A stretch of DNA of 64,000 nucleotides from Rugosimonospora acidiphila (GCF_039543385.1 NZ_BAABJQ010000010.1:1-64000); one strand, 5' to 3'. Positions 16,872 through 25,257 are shown, counted from the first letter of the stretch. Translations and numbers: made by a program. The notes: generated by a model from the sequence alone, not told the origin.

Positions 16872-17750
16872 TCACACCGCACCTCCGCGCTGCGACACCA
16901 GTGGCGGCAGGTTGTCGGACGGGGCCACCGATCGCCGGCGCCGGACGAACAGTCGCCCGCCGCGGGCCTGTAGGACCCGGGCGAACTTGGACAGGGACGC
17001 GTTGACCACCAGGTACAGCAGCGCCACCATCAGGAATGTCTGGATGAGCAGGTGCGTGAAGGAGGACAGCACCTGCCCGCTGTAGAGCAGTTCGGTGTAG
17101 CTGACCACGAAACCCAGCGAGGTGTCCTTCAGCAGACCCACCAGCTGGCTGACCAGCGACGGGGCCAGCCGCAGCGCCGCCTGCGGCAGCACCACCAGCC
17201 GCATCACCTGCCCCGGGCGAAGGCCGATGGCCAGGCCGGCCTCGGTCTGGCCGCGATCCAGTGCCCTGATGCCAGCCCGGAAAATCTCCGCGAACGCGGC
17301 CGAGTTGGCCACCACCAGTGGCAGGACCAGCTTCCAGAACAAGGAGAAGTTCAGCCCGTAGTGGGGCAGGGCGAACAGGGTCACGTAGATCATCAGCAGC
17401 GCCGGTACGGTGCGGAAGATCTCCACGTACGCACCGGCCAGGTACCGGGGCAGGCGCCGGCGCGACAGCCGACCCAGGGCCAGCAGCAGGCCGAACGCGC
17501 CGCCGAGCACGGCGATTGCGGCCGCCGCCCGTACCGTCGCCCACAGCCCGTTGAGCAGGTACCGCCAGATCGGCCACTGGGTGAACGGTTGCCACCGGTC
17601 CGCGGCCAGCTCACCGTGGTTGGCGAACTGCCGGACGGCGAGCGCGATCGCGGCGACCACGACCACCGCCCCGACCACCGTGGCGATGCGGATCCGGCGC
17701 TTCCCGCGAGGCCCGGGCTCGTCAAAAAGAAGCCTCTGATTATCTTTCAT
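16872..17750 (-). CDS. Polar amino acid ABC transporter permease
   Basis: A 292-residue HisM/GlnP-type permease. A cytoplasmic N-terminus of about 20 residues is followed by a first helix (about 22-42) and four to five further helices. The EAA loop reads EAGLAIGLRPGQVMRLVVLPQAL. Its ATG overlaps the stop codon of the repeat-built frame (ATGA at 17747-17750) and uses the GAGG inside that repeat as its ribosome site. With the other permease at 18016, the binding protein and the ATPase it makes a complete importer for polar amino acids. Confidence 0.92.
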   Translation of the reverse strand: MKDNQRLLFDEPGPRGKRRIRIATVVGAVVVVAAIALAVRQFANHGELAADRWQPFTQWPIWRYLLNGLWATVRAAAAIAVLGGAFGLLLALGRLSRRRLPRYLAGAYVEIFRTVPALLMIYVTLFALPHYGLNFSLFWKLVLPLVVANSAAFAEIFRAGIRALDRGQTEAGLAIGLRPGQVMRLVVLPQAALRLAPSLVSQLVGLLKDTSLGFVVSYTELLYSGQVLSSFTHLLIQTFLMVALLYLVVNASLSKFARVLQARGGRLFVRRRRSVAPSDNLPPLVSQRGGAV

Positions 17751-18019
17751 CGTGCCGCCTCGCTTCGCTCGCCGGCCCGATGAGGCACGAGCCCACTGAG
17801 CCGCGTGATTCGCGCGCTTCGCCCGCTCATGCGTGCCGCCTCGCTTCGCCCGCTCATGCGTGCCGCCTCGCTTCGCCCGCTCATGCGTGCCGCCTCGCTT
17901 CGCCCGCTCATGCGTGCCGCCTCGCTTCGCCCGCTCATGCGTGCCGCCTCGCTTCGCTCGCCGGCCCGATGAGGCACGAGCCCACTGAGCCGCGTGATTC
18001 GCTCGCTTCGCCCGCTCAT
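17747..18019 (-). CDS. 90-codon repeat-built reading frame between two permease genes
   Basis: An open frame made only of repeats: a 27-residue unit, four exact 9-residue units (MSGRSEAAR), then a second 27-residue unit. The long unit is the short unit with an 18-residue insert. Every unit begins with ATG, and each has a GAGG ribosome-site-like sequence about 7 nt before the next ATG. The frame starts in an ATGA overlap with the upstream permease stop (18016-18019) and ends in an ATGA overlap with the downstream permease start (17747-17750). The product would be very basic and rich in Arg and Ser, with no known domain. Either a real small protein, or an expanded translational-coupling junction that is translated incidentally. 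Confidence 0.5.
   Translation of the reverse strand: MSGRSERITRLSGLVPHRAGERSEAARMSGRSEAARMSGRSEAARMSGRSEAARMSGRSEAARMSGRSARITRLSGLVPHRAGERSEAAR
17750..18019. repeat. Composite tandem repeat (81 + 4 x 27 + 81 nt)
   Basis: On the minus strand: an 81-nt unit (18019-17939), four 27-nt units (17938-17831) and a second 81-nt unit (17830-17750). The two 81-nt units are almost identical. The 27-nt unit equals the 81-nt unit without an internal 54 nt. All lengths are multiples of three. A degenerate copy of the unit end (18 of 23 positions) lies just before the asparaginase ATG at 16778-16800, so the element may be dispersed in the genome. Confidence 0.92.
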
Positions 18020-18660
18020 CGGACGATCGCCAGCTTCCGCTCCAGGCGCCCGGTGGTGAAGCCGATGATCAGCGCCAGCACCATGTAGGCGAGGCCGGCA
18101 CCGGTGAAGACCTCGATGGGCTGGGCCTCGACGAGGTTCACGTTGTTGGCGGCCTGGGTCAGTTCGACCACGCCGACCGCCGCGGCCAGCGAGGTGTTCA
18201 TCAGCAGCGCGATGCAGATGTTGCCGATCGGTTGGATGACCGCGCGCAGCGCCTGCGGCAGGATGACGTAGCGCAGGCTCTGGCTGAAGGTCAGCCCGAT
18301 CGCGCGGGCCGCCTCGGCCTGGCCGACCGCGACCGTATTTATGCCGGCGCGTATCGCCTCGGCCATGTACGCGCCCTCATAGGCCGCGATCACGATAGCT
18401 GCCGAGGTGAACAACGGGAACGTGATGCCGATCTGGGGAAAGGCGAACACGAACAACACCAGCAGGGCCAGCAGCGGCAGGTTTTGCAGAACCTCGACGT
18501 ACACCAGCCCGATCCCGCGAAGCATCGGCACGGGCGAAATTCGCAGGATCGCGACGATGATGCCGAGCAGCAGGGCCGCGACGGTGGTCACGGCGGTCAG
18601 TTCGACCGTCGTGACCACCCCGTGGCCGAGCACACTGAGGTGTCCGGTGAGCGCATTCAT
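18016..18660 (-). CDS. Polar amino acid ABC transporter permease
   Basis: A 214-residue GlnP/HisQ-type permease with about five membrane helices. The EAA loop reads EAARAIGLTFSQSLRYVILPQALR. It follows the binding-protein gene by 18 nt. Its TGA stop overlaps the ATG of the repeat-built frame that separates it from the second permease. A heterodimer with the protein at 16872 is expected. Confidence 0.92.
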   Translation of the reverse strand: MNALTGHLSVLGHGVVTTVELTAVTTVAALLLGIIVAILRISPVPMLRGIGLVYVEVLQNLPLLALLVLFVFAFPQIGITFPLFTSAAIVIAAYEGAYMAEAIRAGINTVAVGQAEAARAIGLTFSQSLRYVILPQALRAVIQPIGNICIALLMNTSLAAAVGVVELTQAANNVNLVEAQPIEVFTGAGLAYMVLALIIGFTTGRLERKLAIVR

Positions 18661-18678
18661 GGCTGGCTAGCCGATGCC

Positions 18679-19653
18679 TCAGGATCCGTCGACCGAGCCG
18701 ATGGCCGGCGGCGTGGGCACCGGGCCCTGAACGACCGAGCCGAGGGTCGCCTGGTAGACCTTGGCCCAGATTCCGTCCGACTCAATCGTCTTCAACCAGT
18801 TGTTGACGAACGTCTTGAACTGCGCGTCGTCGTGGTTCAGGCCGATGCCGTACGGCTCGGAGGTGAAGGGCTGGCCGACCACCTTGATGGCCGGATTCGC
18901 CTTGGCGTCCGAGGCGAGCAGCGTCAGGTCCTGCACGTACGCGACGCCGCGGCCCTGGGTCAGGGCCTGCACGGCCTCCGGGTCGGTGCCGAACGCGACC
19001 TGCTTGGAGTTCGGCGCCGCCTTGGGCAGTTCGGTGATGGCCGGCGTGTTCGCGCCGACGATGACCGTCTTGCCGGACAGGTCCTTCACGCTGTGGATGC
19101 TGTTGTCGCTGCTCTTGACCGCGACCGCGAGGCCGGAGCTCATGTACGGCCCGGCGAAGGCGACCTGCGAGGCCCGCTCCGGCGTGATGGTGTACGTGTT
19201 GAACACCGCGTCCACCTGCTTGGAGGACAGCATCGCCTCACGGGTCTGGGTGCCGATGGTCACCGTCTTCACGTTGGTCGTGCCGGTGATGTACTTCGCC
19301 AGCAGCTTGGCCAGGTCGGCGTCGAAGCCCTCGATCTTGCCGTTGGTCGGGTCCTGCTGCGAGAGCAGCGGCGCGTCCAGTGCGGCACCGATGGTCAGCT
19401 GACCCTTCTGCTTGATCATCGCCATGGTCGAGCCGGCCGGAATCGCGGACGCCGGCGCCACCGGGGCCGAGTCGTACACCGACTGGGCCAGTACGCCGCT
19501 GCCGCCGAGCCCGCTGTTGCTCGTCGAGCCGGCGGCGCTGCTACTCGAACCGCTGCCGCCGCCGCAGGCCGCGACGGCGAGGACGGTCGCGGCCGCCACC
19601 GCCGCCAAAGCTGCGCTCTTACGCGGCACCAGCTTCGTCTTCAAACTGGACAT
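18679..19653 (-). CDS. Polar amino acid ABC transporter substrate-binding lipoprotein
   Basis: About 324 residues, family 3 solute-binding protein. A lipoprotein signal peptide ends in AVAACGGG, followed by a Gly/Ser linker. The binding core contains KGQLTIGAALDAPLLSQQDP, IEGFDADLAKLLAKYI and VDAVFNTYTITPERA. The ATG at 19653 is preferred to the GTG at 19662 because GGAG then lies about 9 nt upstream. It delivers polar or amide amino acids to the two permeases. The adjacent asparaginase suggests asparagine, or an asparagine conjugate, as ligand (inference). Confidence 0.92.
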   Translation of the reverse strand: MSSLKTKLVPRKSAALAAVAAATVLAVAACGGGSGSSSSAAGSTSNSGLGGSGVLAQSVYDSAPVAPASAIPAGSTMAMIKQKGQLTIGAALDAPLLSQQDPTNGKIEGFDADLAKLLAKYITGTTNVKTVTIGTQTREAMLSSKQVDAVFNTYTITPERASQVAFAGPYMSSGLAVAVKSSDNSIHSVKDLSGKTVIVGANTPAITELPKAAPNSKQVAFGTDPEAVQALTQGRGVAYVQDLTLLASDAKANPAIKVVGQPFTSEPYGIGLNHDDAQFKTFVNNWLKTIESDGIWAKVYQATLGSVVQGPVPTPPAIGSVDGS

Positions 19654-19670
19654 GTCACTCACTCCGAGGA

Positions 19671-20465
19671 TCAGTGCTGAAGAATCTTGGATAGAAAATC
19701 CCGCGCCCGCTCGGTGCGTGGCGCGGCAAAGAACTCGTCGGGGGTACCTGTCTCGACGATTCGCCCGTCGTCCATGAAGATCACCCGGTCCGCCGCGCGA
19801 CGGGCGAAGCCCATCTCGTGGGTGACCACGATCATGGTCATGCCCTCCGCGGCGAGGGAGACCATCACGTCGAGGACCTCGTTGACCATCTCGGGGTCCA
19901 GCGCCGAGGTCGGCTCGTCGAAGAGCATGACCTTCGGGTGCATGGCCAGCGCGCGGGCGATCGCCGCGCGCTGCTGCTGCCCGCCGGACAGCTGCGCCGG
20001 GAAGTCGTCCGCCTTGTCGCGGATGCCGACCCGGTCGAGCAGCGCCAGCGCCTCGGCCCGAGCCTCGGACTTGCCCAGGTGACGGACCTTGGTCGGGCCC
20101 AGCATCACGTTCTCCAGGACGGTGCGGTGACCGAACAGGTTGAACGACTGGAACACCATGCCGACCTCGGCGCGCAGCCGGGCCAGGTCGCGGCCCTCAG
20201 CGGGTAGCGGCCGGCCATCGATATCGATATCGCCGTCGCCGGCCACTTCCAGCCGGTTCAGGCAGCGGCACAGGGTGGACTTTCCGGAGCCAGACGGTCC
20301 GATCACCACCACCACCTCGCCCGGCGCGACCTCAAGGTCGACGTCCTTGAGTACGTGGTGATCCCCGAACGACTTGTTGAGCTTCCGGACCGCCACCATC
20401 GGCGGCGCCGACTGATCGGCTTGCCCCTTTTGTCGGGTCAAGTCAAGCGGAGGGCTCGTGGACAT
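19671..20465 (-). CDS. Polar amino acid ABC transporter ATP-binding protein
   Basis: A 264-residue GlnQ/HisP-type ATPase. Walker A is GPSGSGKST (about 55-63), the signature LSGGQQQR, Walker B VMLFDEPTSALD, and the H-loop lies in VVTHEMGFARR. It is the first gene of the minus-strand transporter unit, followed by the binding protein after 17 nt. The ATG has an AGGGGG ribosome site. The promoter must lie in the 130-nt gap to the divergent ROK gene, so ROK control is likely. Confidence 0.94.
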   Translation of the reverse strand: MSTSPPLDLTRQKGQADQSAPPMVAVRKLNKSFGDHHVLKDVDLEVAPGEVVVVIGPSGSGKSTLCRCLNRLEVAGDGDIDIDGRPLPAEGRDLARLRAEVGMVFQSFNLFGHRTVLENVMLGPTKVRHLGKSEARAEALALLDRVGIRDKADDFPAQLSGGQQQRAAIARALAMHPKVMLFDEPTSALDPEMVNEVLDVMVSLAAEGMTMIVVTHEMGFARRAADRVIFMDDGRIVETGTPDEFFAAPRTERARDFLSKILQH

Positions 20466-20560
20466 GGCTACCCCCTCTTCCTCCAGCTACCGAACGAAGT
20501 CATCGCTTCCCTGGACTATCTCACGCCATCTAAGGCATCTGCCAGAATCAAGTCAACAGC

Positions 20561-20589
20561 TTGCCGAAAAAAGCCCACGGTGCTAAGAA
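20561..20589 (+). promoter_or_regulatory. Leaderless promoter of the ROK regulator
   Basis: TTGCCG (20561-20566), a 17-nt spacer and TGCTAAGAA (-10 at 20584-20589, with an extended TG) end 6 nt before the GTG at 20596. This matches the geometry of the promoter at 4148. No Shine-Dalgarno sequence is present. Confidence 0.55.
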
Positions 20590-20595
20590 CCAGAC

Positions 20596-21918
20596 GTGAC
20601 TGTCGATGACGCAGCCGGAACAGCGGCTAAGGGGAGCACTCGCGACCTGTTGCGGCTGGTGGCGAGCGGGGCGGCAGCGAGCCGTGCTGATTTAGCGCGA
20701 TTGTCTGGTTTATCCCCATCCACCGTTTCCCAGCGCGTGGAGTCGCTGATCGGGGACGGGTGGCTGCGCGAGGTGGGGGCGGGCAAGTCCCGCGGCGGGC
20801 GCCGGCCGCGCCAACTGGAGGTTCCGGGCGACGGCGGCCTGATCGGGGCCATCGACCTCGGCGCACACCACGCCCGGGTCGCCACGCTCGACCTGTCCGG
20901 GCGCGTGGTCGCCGTGCGGTCGTTGGCGGTCGAGGTCAACGACGGCCCCGAGCCGGTACTCGGGAAGCTGCTCGACGTGGTCCAGGAGCTGGCCGCCAGC
21001 GGGCCGCGTGCCGCGGTCGAACCGTCCGGCGACGGCGGCCCGCCGGGCAAGGGCGGTGGCCCGGCCAACGGCGGTGGCCCGGCCAACGGCGGTGGCCCGG
21101 CCAACGGCGGTGGCTCGGCCAACGGCGGTGGATCGAGCGACGGCGGTCAACCCGGCGACGGCGGTCGCGGCGCGCTGCTGCGCGGCGTCGGCGTCGGCGT
21201 GCCGGGGCCGGTCGAGCACAGCGCCGGCCGGATCGTGTCACCGTCCCGGATGCCGGGCTGGAACGGCTTCGACGTGTACCGGTTCTGCTCCGAGCGGCTC
21301 GACGTGCCGATAGCGGTGGACAACGACGCCAATCTCATGGCGCTCGGCGAGCACCGGTCGGCCCACGCCGAGCTGGACCACGCGGTCTACGTCAAGGCCG
21401 GCAGCGGGATCGGGGCCGGGGTCATCTCGGCCGGTCAGCTGCACCGCGGGGCGCAGGGCTCGGCCGGTGACATCAGCCACTGCCGGGTCATCACCGTGGA
21501 GGAGCCCGCGCCGCTGTGCAGCTGTGGCAACACCGGTTGCCTGGAGGCGGTCGCGAGCGGCGCTGCCCTGGTCACCGCGCTGTCGCAGCGCGGGATCGCG
21601 GTGAGCAGTCCGGCGGACGTGATGCGGCTGGTGGACCACGGAGATCCGCACGCCACCGCGATCGTGCGCGCGGCCGGCCGGGCGATCGGCGAGATTCTCT
21701 CGGTCGTGGTCAACTTCTTCAACCCGCAGGCGGTACTCATCGGCGGCCTGCTGGCCGACTGCGAACCGCTGCTGGCCAGCATGCGGGCCGCGCTCTACGA
21801 ACGGTGCCTGCCGCTGGCCACCCAGACCCTGCTCATCGAGCGCCTGTCCACCGGCATCGACGCCGGCGTTCTCGGCGCGGCGCAGATGATTATCGATCGA
21901 ATTGTGGACGTGTCCTGA
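20596..21918 (+). CDS. ROK family transcriptional regulator with glycine-rich insert
   Basis: 440 residues. An N-terminal winged helix (about 14-75, SRADLARLSGLSPSTVSQRVESLI) is followed by a ROK (repressor/ORF/kinase) domain. The ROK zinc motif CSCGNTGCLE is present, and GVGVPGPV lies near 199-206. Members sense sugars or sugar phosphates. Residues about 144-190 are a Gly-rich insert built from GGPANG repeats (18-nt DNA units, about 21054-21132), which interrupts the ROK domain before its VGVGVPG strand. It is divergent from the amino-acid transporter and 3 nt upstream of an SDR, so it probably controls both sides. Sugar control of an amino-acid importer suggests a glycosylated amino acid as inducer (inference). 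Confidence 0.9.
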   Translation: MTVDDAAGTAAKGSTRDLLRLVASGAAASRADLARLSGLSPSTVSQRVESLIGDGWLREVGAGKSRGGRRPRQLEVPGDGGLIGAIDLGAHHARVATLDLSGRVVAVRSLAVEVNDGPEPVLGKLLDVVQELAASGPRAAVEPSGDGGPPGKGGGPANGGGPANGGGPANGGGSANGGGSSDGGQPGDGGRGALLRGVGVGVPGPVEHSAGRIVSPSRMPGWNGFDVYRFCSERLDVPIAVDNDANLMALGEHRSAHAELDHAVYVKAGSGIGAGVISAGQLHRGAQGSAGDISHCRVITVEEPAPLCSCGNTGCLEAVASGAALVTALSQRGIAVSSPADVMRLVDHGDPHATAIVRAAGRAIGEILSVVVNFFNPQAVLIGGLLADCEPLLASMRAALYERCLPLATQTLLIERLSTGIDAGVLGAAQMIIDRIVDVS

Positions 21919-21921
21919 ACC

Positions 21922-22689
21922 ATGACGGTGCTCGAATCCTTCTCTCTGAACGGCAAGGTGGCCGTGGTCACCGGTGCCAGCCGCGGCATCGGCCGGGCCC
22001 TGGCCCAGGCGCTGGGCGAGGCCGGCGCCGCGGTCGCGGTGACCGCCCGCACCCTGGAACCGGCGCAGCGGGCCGCCGATGAGCTGCGCGCCGCCGGTAT
22101 CACCGCGCTGCCGGTGGGCCTGGAGGTGACCGACCCGGCGCAGGTCGACCTGATGGTGCGGCGGGTGACCGACGAACTGGGCCCGATCGACGTGCTGGTC
22201 AACAACGCCGGCATCAGCATCGGCTCGCCGGCGCTGGAGACGCCGGACGAGGTGTGGCGCGAGGTGCTGGCCACCAACCTCGACGGCGTCTGGTATTGCA
22301 GCAAGGCGGTCGGGGCTCAGATGGTCGAGCGCGGCGGCGGAGCCATCGTCAACGTGGGCTCGATGTCCGGGATGATCGTCAACCGGCCCCGGTGGCAGCC
22401 GCCGTACCTGGCGTCGAAGGCGGCGGTGCACCAGCTGACCAAGGCGCTGGCGGCCGAGTGGGCGCCGCACGGGGTGCGGGTCAACGCGATCGCACCCGGG
22501 TACATCCTCACCGAGGCGTCCCCGGTCGACCGGCCCGAGTACCGCGAGTGGTGCGTCGAGCCGGCCGCCATGAAGCGGTACGGGCTGCCCGAGGAGCTGG
22601 GCGGTGCGGTGGTGTTCCTGGCCAGCGGCGCGTCCAGCTTCATGACCGGTGCGGTAATGGTGATCGACGGCGGCTACACCCTGTTCTGA
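21922..22689 (+). CDS. SDR oxidoreductase (glucose/3-oxoacyl dehydrogenase-like)
   Basis: A 255-residue classical SDR: TGASRGIG at 18-25, NNAG at 94-97, catalytic Ser147, Tyr162 and Lys166, and an IAPGYI segment. It closely follows the ROK regulator (3-nt gap) and ends in a TGATG overlap with the ECF sigma factor, so the three genes are one operon. In sugar operons such enzymes oxidise sugar hydroxyls; the substrate here is unknown. Confidence 0.9.
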   Translation: MTVLESFSLNGKVAVVTGASRGIGRALAQALGEAGAAVAVTARTLEPAQRAADELRAAGITALPVGLEVTDPAQVDLMVRRVTDELGPIDVLVNNAGISIGSPALETPDEVWREVLATNLDGVWYCSKAVGAQMVERGGGAIVNVGSMSGMIVNRPRWQPPYLASKAAVHQLTKALAAEWAPHGVRVNAIAPGYILTEASPVDRPEYREWCVEPAAMKRYGLPEELGGAVVFLASGASSFMTGAVMVIDGGYTLF

Positions 22690-23795
22690 TGGATCCTCGG
22701 CACCCTGTTCCGGTGGATCCTCGGCTCGACGAGTTCCGGGTCGACCTGCTCGGCTACTGCTACCGGATGCTCGGTTCGGCGTTCGAGGCCGAGGACGCCG
22801 CGCGGGAGACCGTGGTGCGTGCCTGGCGCGGCTTCGACGGGTACGACGAGAACCGCGCCCCGCTGCGGTCGTGGCTGTACGCCATCGCCACCAACGTCTG
22901 CCTCGACCTGCTGCGCGGCGCCCGGCGGCGGGCGCTCGCGATGGATCTGGGCTCGCCGTCGCGCGCCGGCGAGTCGTTGGGCTATCCACTGCCCGCGGCC
23001 GGCTGGATCCAGCCGGTTCCGGACGCCCGCATCCGGCCGGCGCACGGCGACCCGGCGCGGTTGAGCGCGTGGCGCGACACCATCCGGCTGCCGTTCGTCG
23101 CCGCACTCCAGCGCCTGCCGCCCCGGCAGCGCGCCGTGCTCATCCTGCGCGACGTGCTGTGCTTCAAGGGGTCGGTGGTCGCCGCCCAGCTGAACACCAG
23201 CGTCGCGTCGGTGACCAGCGCACTCCAGCGGGCACGGTCGACGTTGCGGGCCGCCAACGCGGCCGGCGGCCCGGCACCCGGTGCGGGTATCGGGTCCGCC
23301 GACGGCGCGCCGGGCGCGGGGCCGGCCAGCCGGCTCGACGATGCCCACCGGCGGCTGCTGGCCCGGTACCGCGACGCCGTCGAGCGCCACGACGTCGAGG
23401 CGCTCGTGTCGCTGCTGCACGGGGACGCCACGATGTCGATGCCGCCGTTCGCGTGGTGGCTGCGCGGCCGCGACGAAATCCGCGAGGCGCTGCTCGCCGC
23501 CCGGCGGCCCGGCGGAGGCGCCCGGCTGCTGCCGACCCTGGCCAACGGCTCGGCGGCGTTCGGACAGTACCGGTCGGCCGACGGCTCCGGGTACCGGCCG
23601 TTCGCGCTCGTCATCGTCGAGGTGTCGGGCGGCCTGATCACGGACACCGTCACCTACCTCGACGCGGAGCGCCTGTTCCCGTTGTTCGACCTGCCCGCCG
23701 AGCTTCCCGGCCCCGGCGCCGATGAACTGGTCCCGTCCGCCGAGTACGAAGATGGCGAATTCTCTCGTGCTCAACCCAGCGCTTCGTTGGTATGA
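22689..23795 (+). CDS. ECF RNA polymerase sigma factor with C-terminal SnoaL-like domain
   Basis: 368 residues. Sigma region 2 lies at about 10-85 (LLGYCYRMLGSAFEAEDAARETVVRAW), sigma region 4 at about 135-185 (LQRLPPRQRAVLILRDVL), an Ala/Gly-rich linker follows, then a SnoaL-like fold (about 215-335, HDVEALVSLLHGDATMSMPPFAWWLRGRDEI). This is the architecture of the ECF sigma factors related to SigG of mycobacteria. The ATG at 22689 overlaps the SDR stop by one base. No anti-sigma gene is adjacent; in this group the SnoaL domain is thought to regulate the sigma factor itself. The first codons contain a partial duplication (GTGGATCCTCGG). Confidence 0.88.
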   Translation: MDPRHPVPVDPRLDEFRVDLLGYCYRMLGSAFEAEDAARETVVRAWRGFDGYDENRAPLRSWLYAIATNVCLDLLRGARRRALAMDLGSPSRAGESLGYPLPAAGWIQPVPDARIRPAHGDPARLSAWRDTIRLPFVAALQRLPPRQRAVLILRDVLCFKGSVVAAQLNTSVASVTSALQRARSTLRAANAAGGPAPGAGIGSADGAPGAGPASRLDDAHRRLLARYRDAVERHDVEALVSLLHGDATMSMPPFAWWLRGRDEIREALLAARRPGGGARLLPTLANGSAAFGQYRSADGSGYRPFALVIVEVSGGLITDTVTYLDAERLFPLFDLPAELPGPGADELVPSAEYEDGEFSRAQPSASLV

Positions 23796-23910
23796 CGAGG
23801 CGGTGCGGGCGGACCCGCCGCGCCGACCGGACGGACACGGCGCCCCCGCCGGCGGCATGGTGACCGCGATGTTGCGATGCTGCGATGGGCCGGAGCGGAC
23901 GGAGTGGCCG

Positions 23911-24420
23911 ATGCTGTTGCGCGATGTCGAGCTCGGTGACCTCGACGCCTACGTGCGGATGCGTTGCGACCCCGTGATGATGGCCGAACTCGGCGGTCCG
24001 CTGCCGCGCGAGGGCATGGAGGCGAAGGTCGAGAGGGATGTGCGCAGCGCGGCTCGCGACGACGAATGGATCAAGATGGTCGTTCCGGACGGCGCCGAGC
24101 CCTCGGCCGTGGCCGGCACCGTCACACTGTTCACCCATGAGCTGGACGGCGAGCCGGCCTCCGAGGTCGGGTGGATGGTGCTGCCCGAGTTCCAGGGGCG
24201 TGGGCTGGGCAAGCGTGCCGCCCGCACACTGCTCGAACGCGCCTGCGAGGACGGGCGATGGGGGGTGGTGCACGCCTTCCCGGGTGCCTCCAACGCCGCG
24301 TCCAACGGCATCTGCCGCTCGCTGGGCTTCACGTTCGCGGGGGAGAAGGACGTGACGTTCGCCGGCCGGATTCTGCGGGCCAACCACTGGTCCATCGACC
24401 CCGGTACCGACCTGGCCTGA
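23911..24420 (+). CDS. GNAT family N-acetyltransferase
   Basis: About 169 residues with a GNAT fold. The acetyl-CoA loop reads VLPEFQGRGLGKRAAR (about 89-104), and the later NAASNGICRSLGFTFAGEKD is typical of the RimJ/RimL-like group. The ATG at 23911 is chosen for its GGAG 6 nt upstream. Upstream in-frame starts lack family similarity. The amine substrate is unknown. A tandem duplication covers the stop codon. Confidence 0.85.
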   Translation: MLLRDVELGDLDAYVRMRCDPVMMAELGGPLPREGMEAKVERDVRSAARDDEWIKMVVPDGAEPSAVAGTVTLFTHELDGEPASEVGWMVLPEFQGRGLGKRAARTLLERACEDGRWGVVHAFPGASNAASNGICRSLGFTFAGEKDVTFAGRILRANHWSIDPGTDLA

Positions 24421-24502
24421 CGCCGTCGAATCCCCTGACGCCGTCGAATCCGGCGCGGCAATTCTTCCGTCGCCCGGTCGAGTCTTCCATCGCCCGGTCG
24501 AG
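24416..24502. repeat. Tandem duplications across and after the acetyltransferase stop
   Basis: CCTGACGCCGTCGAATC occurs at 24416 and again at 24434 (18-nt period). The first copy holds the TGA stop of the acetyltransferase. A second pair, CGCCCGGTCGAGT, follows at about 24471-24502. The rest of the gap to 24661 shows no gene. Confidence 0.75.
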
Positions 24503-24661
24503 TTCGATGGTGCCGGCCCGTCCCAGAGGGTGACGAATCTGGCCATGTCACGGGGCAACGGCTCGTTACAATCGAGTGGCTGCCCCCGCGAGGACGTGGG
24601 CGTCCCGGACGAGGCACACCGTACCCGGACAGCGACAAGACGGTGTCGGTGGTGCTTCGTG

Positions 24662-24913
24662 ATGTTTGACGTTATCCAGATCGTCGGCTCGCTGCTCATT
24701 CTGGCCGCGTTCGTGGCCGCTCAGCTCGGCCGTCTCGACTCGTCCAGCTACCGCTACCTCATCTCCAACGCGGTCGGCTCGGCGATCCTCACCGTCACCG
24801 CGGTTGTGAATCTCGAATGGGGCTTCATTCTGCTCGAGGGCGTGTGGGCTCTGGTGTCGATGTACTCCATCGTGCGCAAGGCGGCGGGACGGTTGCCGAC
24901 CGCGCCGCATTAG
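24662..24913 (+). CDS. Small membrane protein, CBU_0592-like
   Basis: An 83-residue protein with three hydrophobic helices (about 4-22, 33-52 and 56-74). The pattern FDVIQIVGSLLILAAFVAAQ...YLISNAVGSAILTV matches the CBU_0592 family of small bacterial membrane proteins, which has no known function. The ATG at 24662 directly precedes the conserved part; earlier in-frame starts have no hydrophobic context. No strong ribosome site is visible. Confidence 0.7.
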   Translation: MFDVIQIVGSLLILAAFVAAQLGRLDSSSYRYLISNAVGSAILTVTAVVNLEWGFILLEGVWALVSMYSIVRKAAGRLPTAPH

Positions 24914-25257
24914 GGATCGCTGACGCGACGGGGTGCGGGAACGATGCCGCTCGTCGGCGGTGAACCGCGGGGTTTGGGCGCCTGCTCAAGCTGCCTGGCG
25001 AGTTGCTGTCCTTCCCGCTGCGTGGGAGGCCCGCATGTCAGGAAGCTGACGGGTGGCGCCACCAGAGGGTGGCGGGCGCCGTACAACCTGCCTCCGAATT
25101 TCGGGGCAAGCGCGGCCCAACCCGGCCTTTCGATTCCGCGTTACCGCGATCTGTCCTGGCAGCGGACGGTTGACCGCGCGAAAGTAGGGCTGCGCGGGGA
25201 TTTGATTTCGCTTAGGGTAGGCGGCCGGTCGAGCCGATCTACCCCTGCGGAGAAGCC
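24914..25257. other. 344-nt intergenic region without a gene
   Basis: No supported gene on either strand. Near the downstream gene, TAGGGT at about 25214-25219 could be a -10 box, but no matching -35 box is clear. GGAG at 25249-25252 is the ribosome site of the gene at 25258. A short inverted repeat GGTGGCGCCACC lies near 25052-25063. Confidence 0.4.

Noticed and set aside
17831..17938. Possible CRISPR array because of four 27-nt repeats
   Set aside because: The units are directly adjacent with no spacers, keep an open reading frame and share sequence with the flanking genes' ribosome sites. No cas genes are present.
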